Shown in pieces: positions 19,273-28,800 of a stretch of 64,000 bases of DNA (its first letter is position 1; each line of letters starts with the position of its first letter). Under the pieces are notes generated by a model. It saw only the letters and a program-made list of their open reading frames with translations, had not been told where the DNA came from and ran no database searches. The position numbers were made by a program, and so were the translations under genes. Source of the stretch: an uncultured Muribaculaceae bacterium (GTDB lineage Bacteria > Bacteroidota > Bacteroidia > Bacteroidales > Muribaculaceae); assembly GCA_944321905.1 (NCBI GenBank), contig CALUNI010000002.1, forward strand, positions 20,932 through 84,931, read 5' to 3'.

Positions 19273-20544
19273 ATGTTAACATTAGCTTTAATAAAAGAAA
19301 ATCCCGAGGAGGTTATATCTCGCCTTGCCGTGAAGCATTTCGACGGGCGAGAACCCATCATGAGGGTGGTGGAGCTTGACAAGGAACGTCGTGAAGCTCA
19401 AACGAAGCGTGACAACCAGGCTGCGCAACTTAATAAGTTGGCTGCCGAAATCGGAGCCTTGATGAAACAAGGAAAGCGTGACGAGGCCGAGCAGGTGAAG
19501 GCTTCGGTAGCAGAATTGAAGGAGAACAACAAAGCTATAGACGAGCGGTTGAAGCGTGCCGAGAATGAAATCACCGAGATATTGTTGTCGGTTCCAAACG
19601 TGCCGTCGCCCATGGTTCCCGAAGGAAACGGAGCCGAAGACAACGTGGTGGAAAAGACCGGCGGACCGATGCCCGACCTTCCGGAGGATGCTCTGCCTCA
19701 CTGGGAGCTTGCCAAGAAATATAATATCATCGACTTCGATTTGGGCGTGAAAATTACCGGCGCAGGATTCCCTGTCTATATTGGCAAGGGTGCGAGATTG
19801 CAACGCGCATTGATACAGTTCTTCCTCGACGAGGCCGGTAAAGCCGGATATCTTGAGATTGAGCCGCCTTATGTCGTTAACGAGGCTTCGGGCTATGGCA
19901 CGGGACAGTTGCCCGACAAGGAGGGGCAGATGTATCATTGCAACCTCGATAATTTGTATCTTATACCTACGGCCGAGGTGCCGGTTACAAACCTTTATCG
20001 CGATGTGATACTTGACCAGAAGGAACTGCCCAAGATGAATTGTGCCTATTCGGCATGTTTCCGCCGCGAGGCCGGTTCTTATGGCAAGGATGTGCGCGGC
20101 CTTAATCGCCTGCACCAGTTTGACAAGGTTGAAATTGTGCGTATCGAGAAGCCCGAAAACTCTTATGCAGCACTTGAGGAGATGAAAAATCACGTGCAAG
20201 GCTTGCTCGAAAAGCTTGAATTGCCGTGGCATATATTGCGCTTGTGTGGTGGCGACATGAGTTTCACTTCGGCCATAACCTTTGACTTTGAGGTGTTCTC
20301 GGCTGCGCAGAAGCGTTGGCTCGAAGTAAGTTCGGTGTCAAATTTTGAGAGCTATCAGGCAAATCGGTTGAAATGCCGTTACCGTGGCGATGACAAAAAG
20401 ACACATTTGTGCCACACTCTTAACGGGTCGGCTCTTGCGTTGCCACGCATCATGGCTGCCCTGCTTGAAAATAATCAAACGCCCGAGGGCATACGCATAC
20501 CGCAGTGCTTGCAGCGTTATACCGGTTTTGACATAATAGATTGA
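19273..20544 (+). CDS. serS: Seryl-tRNA synthetase
   Basis: This class II synthetase charges tRNA-Ser. The N-terminal 100 residues form the long antiparallel coiled coil that binds the tRNA long arm. The catalytic domain contains motif 2 (SACFRREAGSYGKDVRGLNRLHQF) and motif 3 (NGSALALPRIMAALLENNQ). The length of 423 is standard. A strong terminator follows. Confidence 0.97.
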   Translation: MLTLALIKENPEEVISRLAVKHFDGREPIMRVVELDKERREAQTKRDNQAAQLNKLAAEIGALMKQGKRDEAEQVKASVAELKENNKAIDERLKRAENEITEILLSVPNVPSPMVPEGNGAEDNVVEKTGGPMPDLPEDALPHWELAKKYNIIDFDLGVKITGAGFPVYIGKGARLQRALIQFFLDEAGKAGYLEIEPPYVVNEASGYGTGQLPDKEGQMYHCNLDNLYLIPTAEVPVTNLYRDVILDQKELPKMNCAYSACFRREAGSYGKDVRGLNRLHQFDKVEIVRIEKPENSYAALEEMKNHVQGLLEKLELPWHILRLCGGDMSFTSAITFDFEVFSAAQKRWLEVSSVSNFESYQANRLKCRYRGDDKKTHLCHTLNGSALALPRIMAALLENNQTPEGIRIPQCLQRYTGFDIID

Positions 20545-20600
20545 TGTGTTGGCGGGTTGGCCTTTAAAAAACCTGCAACTGTCACAATAGTTTTTATTAT

Positions 20601-20647
20601 AACGAGTCTTGCTTAGCCGTGTTTTATGCAAGACTCGTTGATTTTTT
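20601..20647 (+). terminator. Rho-independent terminator after serS
   Basis: A perfect 12-base-pair stem (AACGAGTCTTGC at 20601-20612 with GCAAGACTCGTT at 20628-20639) is followed by GATTTTTTTG. Confidence 0.87.
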
Positions 20648-20749
20648 TGTAAAAATTCAATTACATGGGCGTGATTGTTGCTCACGGCGGGTGTATCTTT
20701 GCAACGAGATTCAGCATGTTGGCAATGTCAATGGGAAAAAACAATTGAA

Positions 20750-20785
20750 TTTGTTTTGTTCTACACCCAACTTGCATTATCTTTA
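20750..20785 (+). promoter_or_regulatory. Promoter of bcp-recA
   Basis: TTTG at 20755-20758 and TATCTTTA at 20778-20785 are 19 bases apart. The flanking sequence is nearly the same as in the promoter of the TPR gene at 25804-25839. A second possible -7 box, TATCTTTG, lies at 20694-20701. Confidence 0.6.
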
Positions 20786-20805
20786 CAAACAAAACAATTA
20801 AAATT

Positions 20806-21258
20806 ATGGAAATAGGAGATAAGATACCCGATGTGTTAGGTTTTGATGCCGAGGGTAATGAAATAAAGGCGGCAGACTATGCAGGCAAGAAACTCGTGAT
20901 TTATTTTTATCCCAAGGATAGCACTCCTGGATGTACGGCCGAAGCTTGCAGCTTGGCGGCAGGGTATGGCGACTTGCAGGCAGCCGGTTACTCGATTATC
21001 GGCGTGAGCAAGGATACTGCGGCTTCTCACAAGAAGTTTGCCGAGAAGCATTCGTTGCCGTTCCCGCTGATTGCCGATACCGAGCTTGTGCTGAATCAGG
21101 CATTTGGCGTTTGGCAAAAGAAGAAAATGTGCGGACGCGAGTGCATGGGTACTGTCAGGACCACATTTGTGGTTGACGAGCAGGGGCGCGTGGCAGACAT
21201 AATCACCAAGGTCAACACCAAGGATGCCGCCAACCAGATTCTTAACTTGAATAAATAA
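20806..21258 (+). CDS. bcp: Thioredoxin-dependent thiol peroxidase (Bcp/PrxQ)
   Basis: This peroxiredoxin reduces hydrogen and organic peroxides. The peroxidatic cysteine lies in [12 protein letters not shown] (Cys about 44) and a second cysteine five residues later is the probable resolving residue, as in PrxQ proteins. The later CGREC pair is also present. At 150 residues it has the normal size. recA starts 16 bases downstream, so peroxide defence and DNA repair are probably co-transcribed here. Confidence 0.94.
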   Translation: MEIGDKIPDVLGFDAEGNEIKAADYAGKKLVIYFYPKDSTPGCTAEACSLAAGYGDLQAAGYSIIGVSKDTAASHKKFAEKHSLPFPLIADTELVLNQAFGVWQKKKMCGRECMGTVRTTFVVDEQGRVADIITKVNTKDAANQILNLNK

Positions 21259-21274
21259 GAAATACCGAAAAAAT

Positions 21275-22363
21275 ATGGCTGAGAAAAAGAATAAGGATTC
21301 TGCGACCGAAACTAATGCCGAAAGCCAGCAAGGACAGCAGGAGACGTTGAAGTTTGGCCGTATGCCCGTGCCGGAAGAAAAGCTGAAGGCACTGCAAGTG
21401 GCAATGGACAAAATCGACAAGTCGTTTGGGCGAGGAGCGATAATGAAACTTGGCGACGAGAAAATCGAGGATATTGCAGTGATACCTACAGGCTCGATAG
21501 GGCTTGACTATGCCCTCGGCGTGGGAGGATACCCGAGAGGCCGCATCATAGAAATCTTCGGACCCGAATCTTCGGGTAAGACCACTCTTGCCATCCATGC
21601 CATCGCCGAGGCACAGAAGCAAGGCGGCATTGCGGCAATCATAGATGCCGAGCACGCCTTTGACCGGTTTTATGCCGAGAAGCTTGGAGTAGATGTCAAC
21701 AACTTGTGGATATCCCAGCCCGACAATGGCGAGCAGGCTCTTGAGATTGCCGAGCAACTCATACGCTCGTCGGCAATTGACATAATAGTGATTGACTCGG
21801 TTGCCGCACTTACTCCAAAGAAGGAGATTGAAGACGACATGGGCGACAACAAGGTTGGCTTGCAGGCGCGTCTCATGTCGCAGGCATTGCGCAAGCTCAC
21901 CTCGACCATATCAAAGACCAATACCACGTGCATCTTTATCAACCAATTGCGCGAGAAGATAGGCGTGATGTTTGGCAATCCCGAGACCACGACCGGCGGA
22001 AACGCCTTGAAGTTCTACGCTTCGGTGAGGCTCGACATTCGTCGCACCGGGCAGGTTAAAGACGGTGAAAACATACTTGGGAACATGACTCGCGTCAAGG
22101 TGGTGAAAAACAAGGTGGCTCCTCCGTTCCGCAAGGCAGAGTTTGAGATACTGTTTGGCGAAGGCATATCCAAGACGGGCGAAATAGTCGATTTGGGTGT
22201 GGAGTATGGCATTGTCAAGAAGAGTGGAGCGTGGTTCTCGTATGGGGATACCAAACTCGGCCAGGGGCGGGATGCGGCAAAGCGCACTGTCGCCGACAAC
22301 CCCGAGCTTGCCGAAGAACTCGAAGATAAGATAATGGCTGCAATGAAGGCTGCCAAGGCTTAA
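21275..22363 (+). CDS. recA: Recombinase A
   Basis: RecA promotes homologous pairing, strand exchange and LexA-type repressor cleavage. The Walker A motif [10 protein letters not shown] (near residue 90), the Walker B region [12 protein letters not shown], and the DNA-binding loops around [10 protein letters not shown] and [17 protein letters not shown] are all present. A polar, glutamine-rich N-terminal extension of about 25 residues precedes the core, which is common in Bacteroidales. It is coupled to bcp and followed by a strong terminator. Confidence 0.98.
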   Translation: MAEKKNKDSATETNAESQQGQQETLKFGRMPVPEEKLKALQVAMDKIDKSFGRGAIMKLGDEKIEDIAVIPTGSIGLDYALGVGGYPRGRIIEIFGPESSGKTTLAIHAIAEAQKQGGIAAIIDAEHAFDRFYAEKLGVDVNNLWISQPDNGEQALEIAEQLIRSSAIDIIVIDSVAALTPKKEIEDDMGDNKVGLQARLMSQALRKLTSTISKTNTTCIFINQLREKIGVMFGNPETTTGGNALKFYASVRLDIRRTGQVKDGENILGNMTRVKVVKNKVAPPFRKAEFEILFGEGISKTGEIVDLGVEYGIVKKSGAWFSYGDTKLGQGRDAAKRTVADNPELAEELEDKIMAAMKAAKA

Positions 22364-22391
22364 TAGCGTTAATATATTTGTTGTATATGAT

Positions 22392-22435
22392 GTGCCGTTG
22401 CGATGCTTTGATGTTGTCGCAACGGCACGCCATTT
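22392..22435 (+). terminator. Rho-independent terminator after recA
   Basis: A perfect 12-base-pair stem (GTGCCGTTGCGA at 22392-22403 with TCGCAACGGCAC at 22417-22428) is followed by GCCATTTTT. Confidence 0.87.
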
Positions 22436-22502
22436 TTAAGCAACCGGCACTGTCGTGAGGAAAGAAATACACGTTAATATTGGGCGAACGAGGCAAATAT
22501 AT

Positions 22503-22510
22503 TATTTTTG
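22503..22510 (+). promoter_or_regulatory. Possible -7 element for manA
   Basis: TATTTTTG matches TAnnTTTG, with ATTG 21 bases upstream as a weak -33 box. It would leave a leader of about 80 bases. Confidence 0.35.
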
Positions 22511-22596
22511 CAACATTGTGAAATAAACAAACTGTTGTACTTTAGTGTGAATGGTAATCGTTGTGTTAGGATGTGATATATTAATGCAGAGTAGTA

Positions 22597-23577
22597 ATGA
22601 ATAAGATTCATAATATCAGACCCTTTAAATTTGTGCCGTATCTAAAATCGGTTTTATGGGGCGGCGAGCGCATTGCACAATATAAAGGGATACATACCGA
22701 CCAACACAAGATAGGCGAAAGTTGGGAGATCTCGGGTGTGCAAGGTCATGAATCGGTAGTGGCCGAGGGGGATGACAAAGGCTTGATATTGCCCGAACTG
22801 ATACACAAGTACAAAGGCGCACTGGTGGGAGATGCCGTGTATGAGAAGTGTGGCGACCGTTTCCCTTTGTTGGTCAAGATAATAGATGCCAAGCGAGACT
22901 TGTCGCTTCAAGTTCATCCAAACGACGAACTTGCGCACAAGCGTCATGAAAGTTGTGGCAAGACCGAGTTGTGGTATATAATAGATGCGTGTGGCGAGGC
23001 CAAGATATACGCGGGCATGGCCAAAAACATATCTAAGGATGACTTACGACGGCTGGTGGCCGGTGGCGAGATAATGGATGCGGTGGCAGCTCACGATTCT
23101 CATGCCGGAGACCTGTTTTATCTACCGGCAGGGCGGTTGCATTCGATAGGAGCGGGGAATCTTCTTGCCGAGATTCAGCAAACGTCTGACATAACATACC
23201 GTGTATATGATTTCAACCGACTGGATGTCAATGGCAAGCCACGAGAATTGCATACAGAGCTTGCAATTGATGCCATAGACTATGAAGTACACGACAATTA
23301 TAAAATAGACTATGAGCAAGTGGAGGATGGTGTGGCCGAATTGATGGACTGCGAATATTTCGACGTGCGTAAGATAAACGTAAATAGCGTGTGTAATTTG
23401 GATTTGAGCCACCAAGATTCATTTTGCATAGTCATGTGCCTGGCCGGTGCGGCAGAGGTGACGGATAGCTTTATGAACACGGTACCGCTGAGCCAAGGTG
23501 AGACAATACTGGTTCCGGCTGTTTCATCATCGTTGAGCATCGAAGGCCGGGCAACATTGCTCTCGGCCACGATGTAA
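22597..23577 (+). CDS. manA: Mannose-6-phosphate isomerase, class I
   Basis: This zinc enzyme interconverts mannose 6-phosphate and fructose 6-phosphate, linking glycolysis with GDP-mannose and GDP-fucose supply. The cupin metal site is visible as LQVHPNDELAH (about 107-117) and the following GKTELWYII. A later LHSIGAGNLLAEIQ block carries another ligand. Its 326 residues match the short bacterial class. It is a single-gene unit between the recA terminator and the accessory region. Confidence 0.94.
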   Translation: MNKIHNIRPFKFVPYLKSVLWGGERIAQYKGIHTDQHKIGESWEISGVQGHESVVAEGDDKGLILPELIHKYKGALVGDAVYEKCGDRFPLLVKIIDAKRDLSLQVHPNDELAHKRHESCGKTELWYIIDACGEAKIYAGMAKNISKDDLRRLVAGGEIMDAVAAHDSHAGDLFYLPAGRLHSIGAGNLLAEIQQTSDITYRVYDFNRLDVNGKPRELHTELAIDAIDYEVHDNYKIDYEQVEDGVAELMDCEYFDVRKINVNSVCNLDLSHQDSFCIVMCLAGAAEVTDSFMNTVPLSQGETILVPAVSSSLSIEGRATLLSATM

Positions 23578-23646
23578 AAGTGGCATGATTGTAGCGTGTG
23601 CTTATGCTTATGTTTATTTTTTTTGCGGTTAAAAATTGTTATTGCT

Positions 23647-23677
23647 TTTGCTTGTATCGCGATAAATGTTATCTTTG
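23647..23677 (+). promoter_or_regulatory. Consensus promoter with no gene directly downstream
   Basis: TTTG at 23647-23650 and TATCTTTG at 23670-23677 are exactly 19 bases apart, a perfect match to the Bacteroidetes consensus. The predicted start is near 23684. Confidence 0.6.
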
Positions 23678-23683
23678 TTGCCG

Positions 23684-23810
23684 GATATGAATAAAATGTG
23701 CCTTTTAAGGCATGTGGCGATGCCATTAAAAACTGTTTGTTGATAATATATTTGGTGTGCGACAATTCCAAGTTGTGTACGGCGCTATGCCATGGAAGTC
23801 GTATTTTTTA
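23684..23810 (+). ncRNA. Candidate small RNA or leader RNA
   Basis: This stretch starts just after a perfect promoter and ends in a hairpin (CGAC-AA-TTCCA at 23760-23770 with TGGAAGTCG at 23793-23801) followed by TATTTTTTATT, so an RNA of about 125 bases is predicted. Near its start, TGCCTT/AAGGCA and GGCAT/ATGCC are mutually exclusive stems that share AAGGCAT. An 18-codon frame beginning at 23687 is also possible. I recognise no known RNA family. The alternative is a regulated leader for the small membrane protein gene at 23928. Confidence 0.35.
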
Positions 23811-23927
23811 TTGACTTTTACCAGTTTTGACATAAATGGCCAGTAAGGTCGGCGTATGTGTGTGTATGTGTGTGCATCACGTCGGCTGACTTAAAGAATA
23901 GTAAAAAAACTTTAGCAAATCATATTT

Positions 23928-24170
23928 ATGGAAGAATTACCGGTTATATTGATTCTTACAGTTGTGGTAGCATTGTGGATAGCTGTCATAGCGCGATTTG
24001 TGTATGTGGCCAAGTCGTGTGCGTTAAAGAAGTGTCCTGCGTCTCTGAAAAGTGATTCTCATGTAGGAGCCGAGATGGCGAAAAGCAACAGCATGGTTTT
24101 GAGTCCGATTTTACTGTGTGCCATGTTTGTGTCTATATTTGCCGCCCTTGTGACTGTCGTCGTGTTTTGA
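23928..24170 (+). CDS. Small membrane protein of unknown function
   Basis: This 80-residue frame encodes two hydrophobic segments (about residues 4-30 and 58-80) separated by a short polar loop containing two lysine-cysteine pairs (CALKKC). I do not recognise a family. It is preceded by a 350-base gap containing a promoter, a hairpin with T tract and a GT-rich run, so it may be expressed by read-through from 23684. It is convergent with the minus-strand cassette that ends at 24254. It could be spurious, but both the hydrophobic pattern and the start are reasonable. Confidence 0.45.
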   Translation: MEELPVILILTVVVALWIAVIARFVYVAKSCALKKCPASLKSDSHVGAEMAKSNSMVLSPILLCAMFVSIFAALVTVVVF

Positions 24171-24253
24171 CACTCCCATTATGCGAAGTCATCGGTCGCA
24201 AAGCCGGATTGTTGCTTTGGCTAACCGATGACCGAGTGCGTATTTGTGACGCT

Positions 24254-24700
24254 TCAACAGCGTATGGCAAGCAGTTGCTTCAGTGCCGAAATGGCGTGTC
24301 GTCCGGCTGTTTTGCTTTTTTCAAATTCAGCAGCCAGATGCTCTGACGACGAGCAAATTGCGGCTATTACCGATTCGGTAACGGCTTGGTCGAATCGTGA
24401 TGCGACAAGCATTGCATCAACCTTTGAGGAACTGCCTGGTAGTGCAATGTCGATTGTCGCCGAGGAATCGTCAGATTGTAAATTAGTTATGTATCCGGCA
24501 AGTGTCGCGCATATATTGCTACATTCATCTTTTGCCTTTAGGATAACCAGTTCGTGCAGCCGACATCGGTCAAACAATAGGGGTATGGGTTTGCCGTCGT
24601 CTTGGCAGGCAATGGCCAGAGCCAGAGAGGCCATTACCTTTTTTGAAATTTCGTCAAAGCTTATTCCGATTGACAATGTGTGTAGATGTTGAGTGTTCAT
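24254..24700 (-). CDS. Unknown protein, third gene of an orphan cassette
   Basis: This 148-residue protein is alanine- and serine-rich with no signal peptide or membrane segment. The middle and C-terminal parts look helical. It starts 3 bases after the stop of the lipoprotein-like gene upstream, so it belongs to the same transcript. I do not recognise the family. Its genomic setting, three small genes of unknown function with one promoter, resembles cargo of a small island rather than core metabolism, but there are no mobility genes here. Confidence 0.6.
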   Translation of the reverse strand: MNTQHLHTLSIGISFDEISKKVMASLALAIACQDDGKPIPLLFDRCRLHELVILKAKDECSNICATLAGYITNLQSDDSSATIDIALPGSSSKVDAMLVASRFDQAVTESVIAAICSSSEHLAAEFEKSKTAGRHAISALKQLLAIRC

Positions 24701-24703
24701 GTT

Positions 24704-25177
24704 CTATCTTTTAATCTTGTGTCTGATTGTAAATATTGCAATTGTGGCAATTAAGGCCAGTATTGCGAGAATTCTCAGGGTCGGTTTCCGATGTGGCTCG
24801 GTTTGCGCCGTTTTTTGCAACGATTTCCCGGTGTCGTAAATACTCTCCTTGCCGGTCGATGTGCTGTCGTTTCGGGTTGCTGTCGCATTTCCGATTTTGG
24901 TTATCGTTGTTCGCCTGTATAATTTTGCTTTCGGTTTATGCCGGGCATCGTCGGTCGGCGAGGCAAATATCCACTCGTCGATGCGTGCCGTCATGCTATC
25001 TGTGATGTCGATGCTGCAATCGGAGATGGTTGTTGCGGCAATGCTGTCGGCGGCGTGTGCAAATCTATAAGCTGTGGCCGATTCTCTCGAAGAACGGCAC
25101 GACGACAGTAGGCCGTTAAACGACAGAATTAATATTGCGGCTTTGGCGGCAAACGTTGTAAAGGTATTTGTAGGCAT
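24704..25177 (-). CDS. Unknown lipoprotein-like protein with C-terminal membrane helix
   Basis: The start at 25177 (MPTNTFTTFAAKAAIL) gives a lipoprotein-type signal with LLSSC as lipobox (Cys at about 27). The middle is serine-, threonine- and aspartate-rich and hydrophilic. The last 25 residues form a hydrophobic helix (LRILAILALIATIAIF) ending in a basic tail, HKIKR. A lipid anchor at one end and a membrane helix at the other is unusual. It could span the periplasm in the manner of a single-protein spanin, but this is speculation. The start codon lies 62 bases inside the preceding gene in another frame. Confidence 0.6.
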   Translation of the reverse strand: MPTNTFTTFAAKAAILILSFNGLLSSCRSSRESATAYRFAHAADSIAATTISDCSIDITDSMTARIDEWIFASPTDDARHKPKAKLYRRTTITKIGNATATRNDSTSTGKESIYDTGKSLQKTAQTEPHRKPTLRILAILALIATIAIFTIRHKIKR

Positions 25178-25565
25178 AGGCTTCTGAAATATAATATCTT
25201 GATGCTCTTTCTGTTGCCAGCACTCTGGCAAGTGCGCTGCTTAGCGTCAGTGAAGGTTGCTTTTCTTGCGTCTCTTTTACCTTGTGGTATATTTCTATCC
25301 ACATGGTTTGTTTCAGCCTGGTCTTTTTAGCCACTTCGTTTTTGCTGTTAATGTGCATGATTACGTTGTAGGCATGGTCGAAGTTTACGTAATAGTGTGG
25401 GCGACTTTCAAGAAGCACTTTCTTGATTATGTCGTGCCGGTTTATAGGCTGATTGCTTTCATACGCCTCGTTAAGCACTCGACGGTAGTCGCGCAGCAGT
25501 TCTTTGTTGCGCATTTTGGTAATCCGTTTCCGTTCTTCTGCCATTTCTAAAGTTGAGTTTTTCAT
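25116..25565 (-). CDS. Unknown basic helical protein with two related halves, first gene of an orphan cassette
   Basis: This 149-residue, lysine- and arginine-rich protein has no signal or membrane segment. Two stretches resemble each other: SRPHYYVNFDHAYNVI in the middle and ASRYYISEAYAYKYL near the end, suggesting an internal duplication of a helix-based unit. The basic character would suit nucleic acid binding, but I do not recognise a DNA-binding fold. It has its own consensus promoter (25632-25601) and leads a three-gene minus-strand unit. Confidence 0.65.
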   Translation of the reverse strand: MKNSTLEMAEERKRITKMRNKELLRDYRRVLNEAYESNQPINRHDIIKKVLLESRPHYYVNFDHAYNVIMHINSKNEVAKKTRLKQTMWIEIYHKVKETQEKQPSLTLSSALARVLATERASRYYISEAYAYKYLYNVCRQSRNINSVV

Positions 25566-25600
25566 GATATTAGTTGTGTTTGGTTAGTTGTTGTGTGTTG

Positions 25601-25632
25601 CAAATATACGCTGTTTTGGGGTAATATGCAAA
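25601..25632 (-). promoter_or_regulatory. Promoter of the orphan three-gene cassette
   Basis: Read on the minus strand, TTTG (25632-25629) is followed after 20 bases by TATATTTG (25608-25601). The predicted start is about 30 bases before the ATG at 25565. The rest of the gap 25566-25869 holds only this and the divergent TPR promoter. Confidence 0.65.
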
Positions 25633-25803
25633 TTATATATGGTATATTTACCAAGCAATTCACTTTTGCTTGTGCTTATTGCACGATGCGCCAACGAGTA
25701 AAGCATATCCTTGAGAAATGTTTTTTTATGAATGCGATAATAATTTAGAAACATGTCGTGCCATAGGCAAAAACTGTAACCTTAGGGAATAAAAACAAAC
25801 AAG

Positions 25804-25839
25804 TTTGTTTTGTTCTGCTATGGCCTTGCATTATCTTTG
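25804..25839 (+). promoter_or_regulatory. Promoter of the TPR and outer-membrane barrel genes
   Basis: TTTG at 25809-25812 and TATCTTTG at 25832-25839 are 19 bases apart, a perfect consensus match. Because an upstream ATG at 25810 lies inside this promoter, the real start of the TPR gene must be the ATG at 25870. Confidence 0.7.
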
Positions 25840-25869
25840 CATAGTAATATAACAGCAAATTTGCAAGAC

Positions 25870-28800
25870 ATGAAAATTGGCATAATATTATTAAGCCTAA
25901 GCATGGCATTGCCTGCTGCGGCAAGTCATGATGCCGGTGTTAAATCGTCATCGCCCGAGGGGTATCGCGCCCGTGGCATAATAATGTATGAGAATAAGGA
26001 CTATATAGGAGCCATCGACCAATTATCACACATTTATATGATGGAGGGTGGCGAGCCTTATGTGGAAGATGCCGACTTCTACATCGCGCTAAGCACGTTT
26101 GAGCGCGGCGAATTTAATTGCGTGGAACTGTTCAAGAAGTTTGTAGCCGGGTATCCGGCATCGGTGCGGGTTCCATACGCCTGGGCAAAAATAGGTGACT
26201 GCTATTTTTACCGCGGAGAATATGACGAGGCTTTGGCTTCATATGATAAAATAGAGCCATCGGCTTTTGCCAACAATTACAAGCTCGACCTCACATATCG
26301 CAAGGCTTTTAGCTATTTGAAACTCAAAGAATATGACAAGGCCAAAATTCTGTTTGAGAAGATTTCCTATACATCGCGTTACAGGCAGGCGGGGCTTTTT
26401 TATGACGCATATACAGACTATGTGGACAAGGATTATGACGAAGCCTTAAAGAAGTTTGGCATGTTGCCGCCGGCAAGCGAGCTTGGCAAGGCGTCGCAAT
26501 ATTATATGTGCCAGATATATTTTGTCAACAACAACTATGACAAGGTGATATCTACGGGCCGGAGATTAATGGAGAACGTCGGTGACAATGGAGAATATGC
26601 CGACGAGATGAACCGCATAGTGGGCGAAAGCTTATATAATGCCGGAGATGACGAAGAAGCCGGCGATTACCTGTCGCGGTATATCGAAGGCACCGAAGCC
26701 AAGCCGGAGAGGTCGTCGCTTTACATAATGGGCGTGCTGCACTATCGCAATGCCGACTGGCAGAGCGCGATTGACTGCTTTGCCGGGGTGACCGATGAAG
26801 ATGACGAACTTGCGCAAAGTGCATACTTGTATGTCGGGCAGGCTTATGTGAAACTTGGCAACATGAATTCGGCTTCAATAGCTTTTGAAAAAGCTCTGAA
26901 CATGGATTATAACCAAGCGATACAGGAAACAGCGTTCTATAATTACGCCGTATCGCAAAACGAGGGCGGACGCACTCCGTTTAATCGCTCGATCGACGTG
27001 TTTGAGACTTTCTTGAACCGTTTTCCCGATTCGCGCTATGCCGATAGCGTGGAAGACTATTTGATAAACGCGTATGTTACTGGTAACGACTACCAGAAGG
27101 CGTTGCAAAGCATAGGTCGGATAACCCGCCCTTCGCGCAAGGTCCTTGCCGCCAAGCAGAATGTGCTATTCCAACTGGGGGTGCAATCTTTGTCCAATGA
27201 CGACGTTGCGGGAGCGACCGGTTATTTCAACCAAGCCCGCGCGGTAGGGAATTACGATTCGCAGGTAGTGAATAATTGCAACTTGTGGATTGCCGAATGC
27301 TGTTACAGGCAAGGAAATTATAAGGAAGCGGAGAAATTGCTGGGTTCTTATATGGCAAATGCTACCGACGAAGATGGCAGCAACGTGGCAATGGCTCGGT
27401 ATAACCTTGGCTACGTCCGTTTCCAACAGAGAAATTACGTCGGTGCGCGTTCCGACTTCAACAAGGCTCTGTCGGACAGTCGCCTGCCCGACAGGTTGCG
27501 CTCTGATGCCTTGAACAGGATTGGTGACACGTATTATTATTTACGAGATTACGAGACTGCCGAGAAGTATTATGAGCAGGCTTATACCAATGATAATTCG
27601 GCCGGTGATTATTCGCTTTTTCAAAAAGCGATGATGCTCGGGCTACAGCGTGATTATAAAGGAAAAATCAACATGCTCGATCAGTTGCTGCGTCAGTATC
27701 CCAAGTCGTCGTTATGCTCGTCGGCGTTGCTTCAGAAGGCCGAGGCATATGTAAACCTGGGCAACAACGTTTCGGCCATCGATACCTACAAGATGCTTAT
27801 ATCACAATATCCGGGGTCGGTAGATGCCCGCAAGGGGTTGCTGCAATTGGCCATCACCGAGCGTAACGCGGGAAATGTGGATAAAGCCATCGATGCCTAT
27901 AAGAACGCCATAAAATTGTATCCTACGAGTGAGGAGGCCGCAGTGGCCGCCGAGGACTTGAAACTGATTTATGCCGATTCGGGCAGATTGAATGAATATA
28001 TAGCTTTTATTAACAGTGTGCCTAACGCTCCTAAAATCGACGTTGACGATATCGACCGCCTTGCTTATGAAGCGGCAGAGAAGGCTTATCTTGAAAAAAA
28101 AGATACGGGCAAGCTTGCGAATTACATAAAAGAATATCCGGCCGGTGCTTATGTGTCGAAAGCAAAGTATTACATGGCAATATCAGAATATGAGGCGGGA
28201 AAATATGAAGATGCTCTTGCGCTCGTGAATGAAGTGCTTGACGCAAGCGTCGATGCGGCTTTTGCCATCGATGCCTTGCGCATAAAGGGCGAAATACTCA
28301 TGAAGCAGAATAAATATGACGAAGCCCTTGTGGCATATGAACTTATGGCACAGAAAGCCTCGGCACAAGATGCCGTTATTAATGCTAATCTGGGTGTTAT
28401 GAGAGCTTCGTTGATGCTTAGCCGGTTTGCCGAGATGAGGGATGCTGCCGACAGGTTGCTGAAATTGGGCGGATTGTCGTCGGAGGAGGAAAAGGAGGCG
28501 CGTTATTGCCGTGCCACGGCCAACATAAAGCTTGGTAGCGGCGGTGGAGCGGTAAGCGACCTTGAGACGCTTGCCAAGGACACTCGCAATATATATGGCG
28601 CGCAAGCGGCATATGACCTTGCCAATTATTATTACACTTCGGGCGACAACGTTGCTGCCGAGGATGTGCTTAACAGGTTTATCGAAACCGGAACCCCGCA
28701 TCAATATTGGCTTGCCAGAGGCTTTATATTGCTTGCCGACGTTTACCACAAGAAAGGCAAGACATTTGAGGCCGTGCAATACTTGAAGAGCTTGAAGGAG

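Noticed and set aside
19288-20232. Minus-strand open frame of 314 codons opposite serS
   Set aside because: The plus strand encodes a complete seryl-tRNA synthetase with all motifs. The minus frame shows no family features.
23855-23880. GT-rich run as a possible phase-variable tract
   Set aside because: It is short, interrupted and not inside a gene or between promoter boxes, so there is no sign that length changes would matter.
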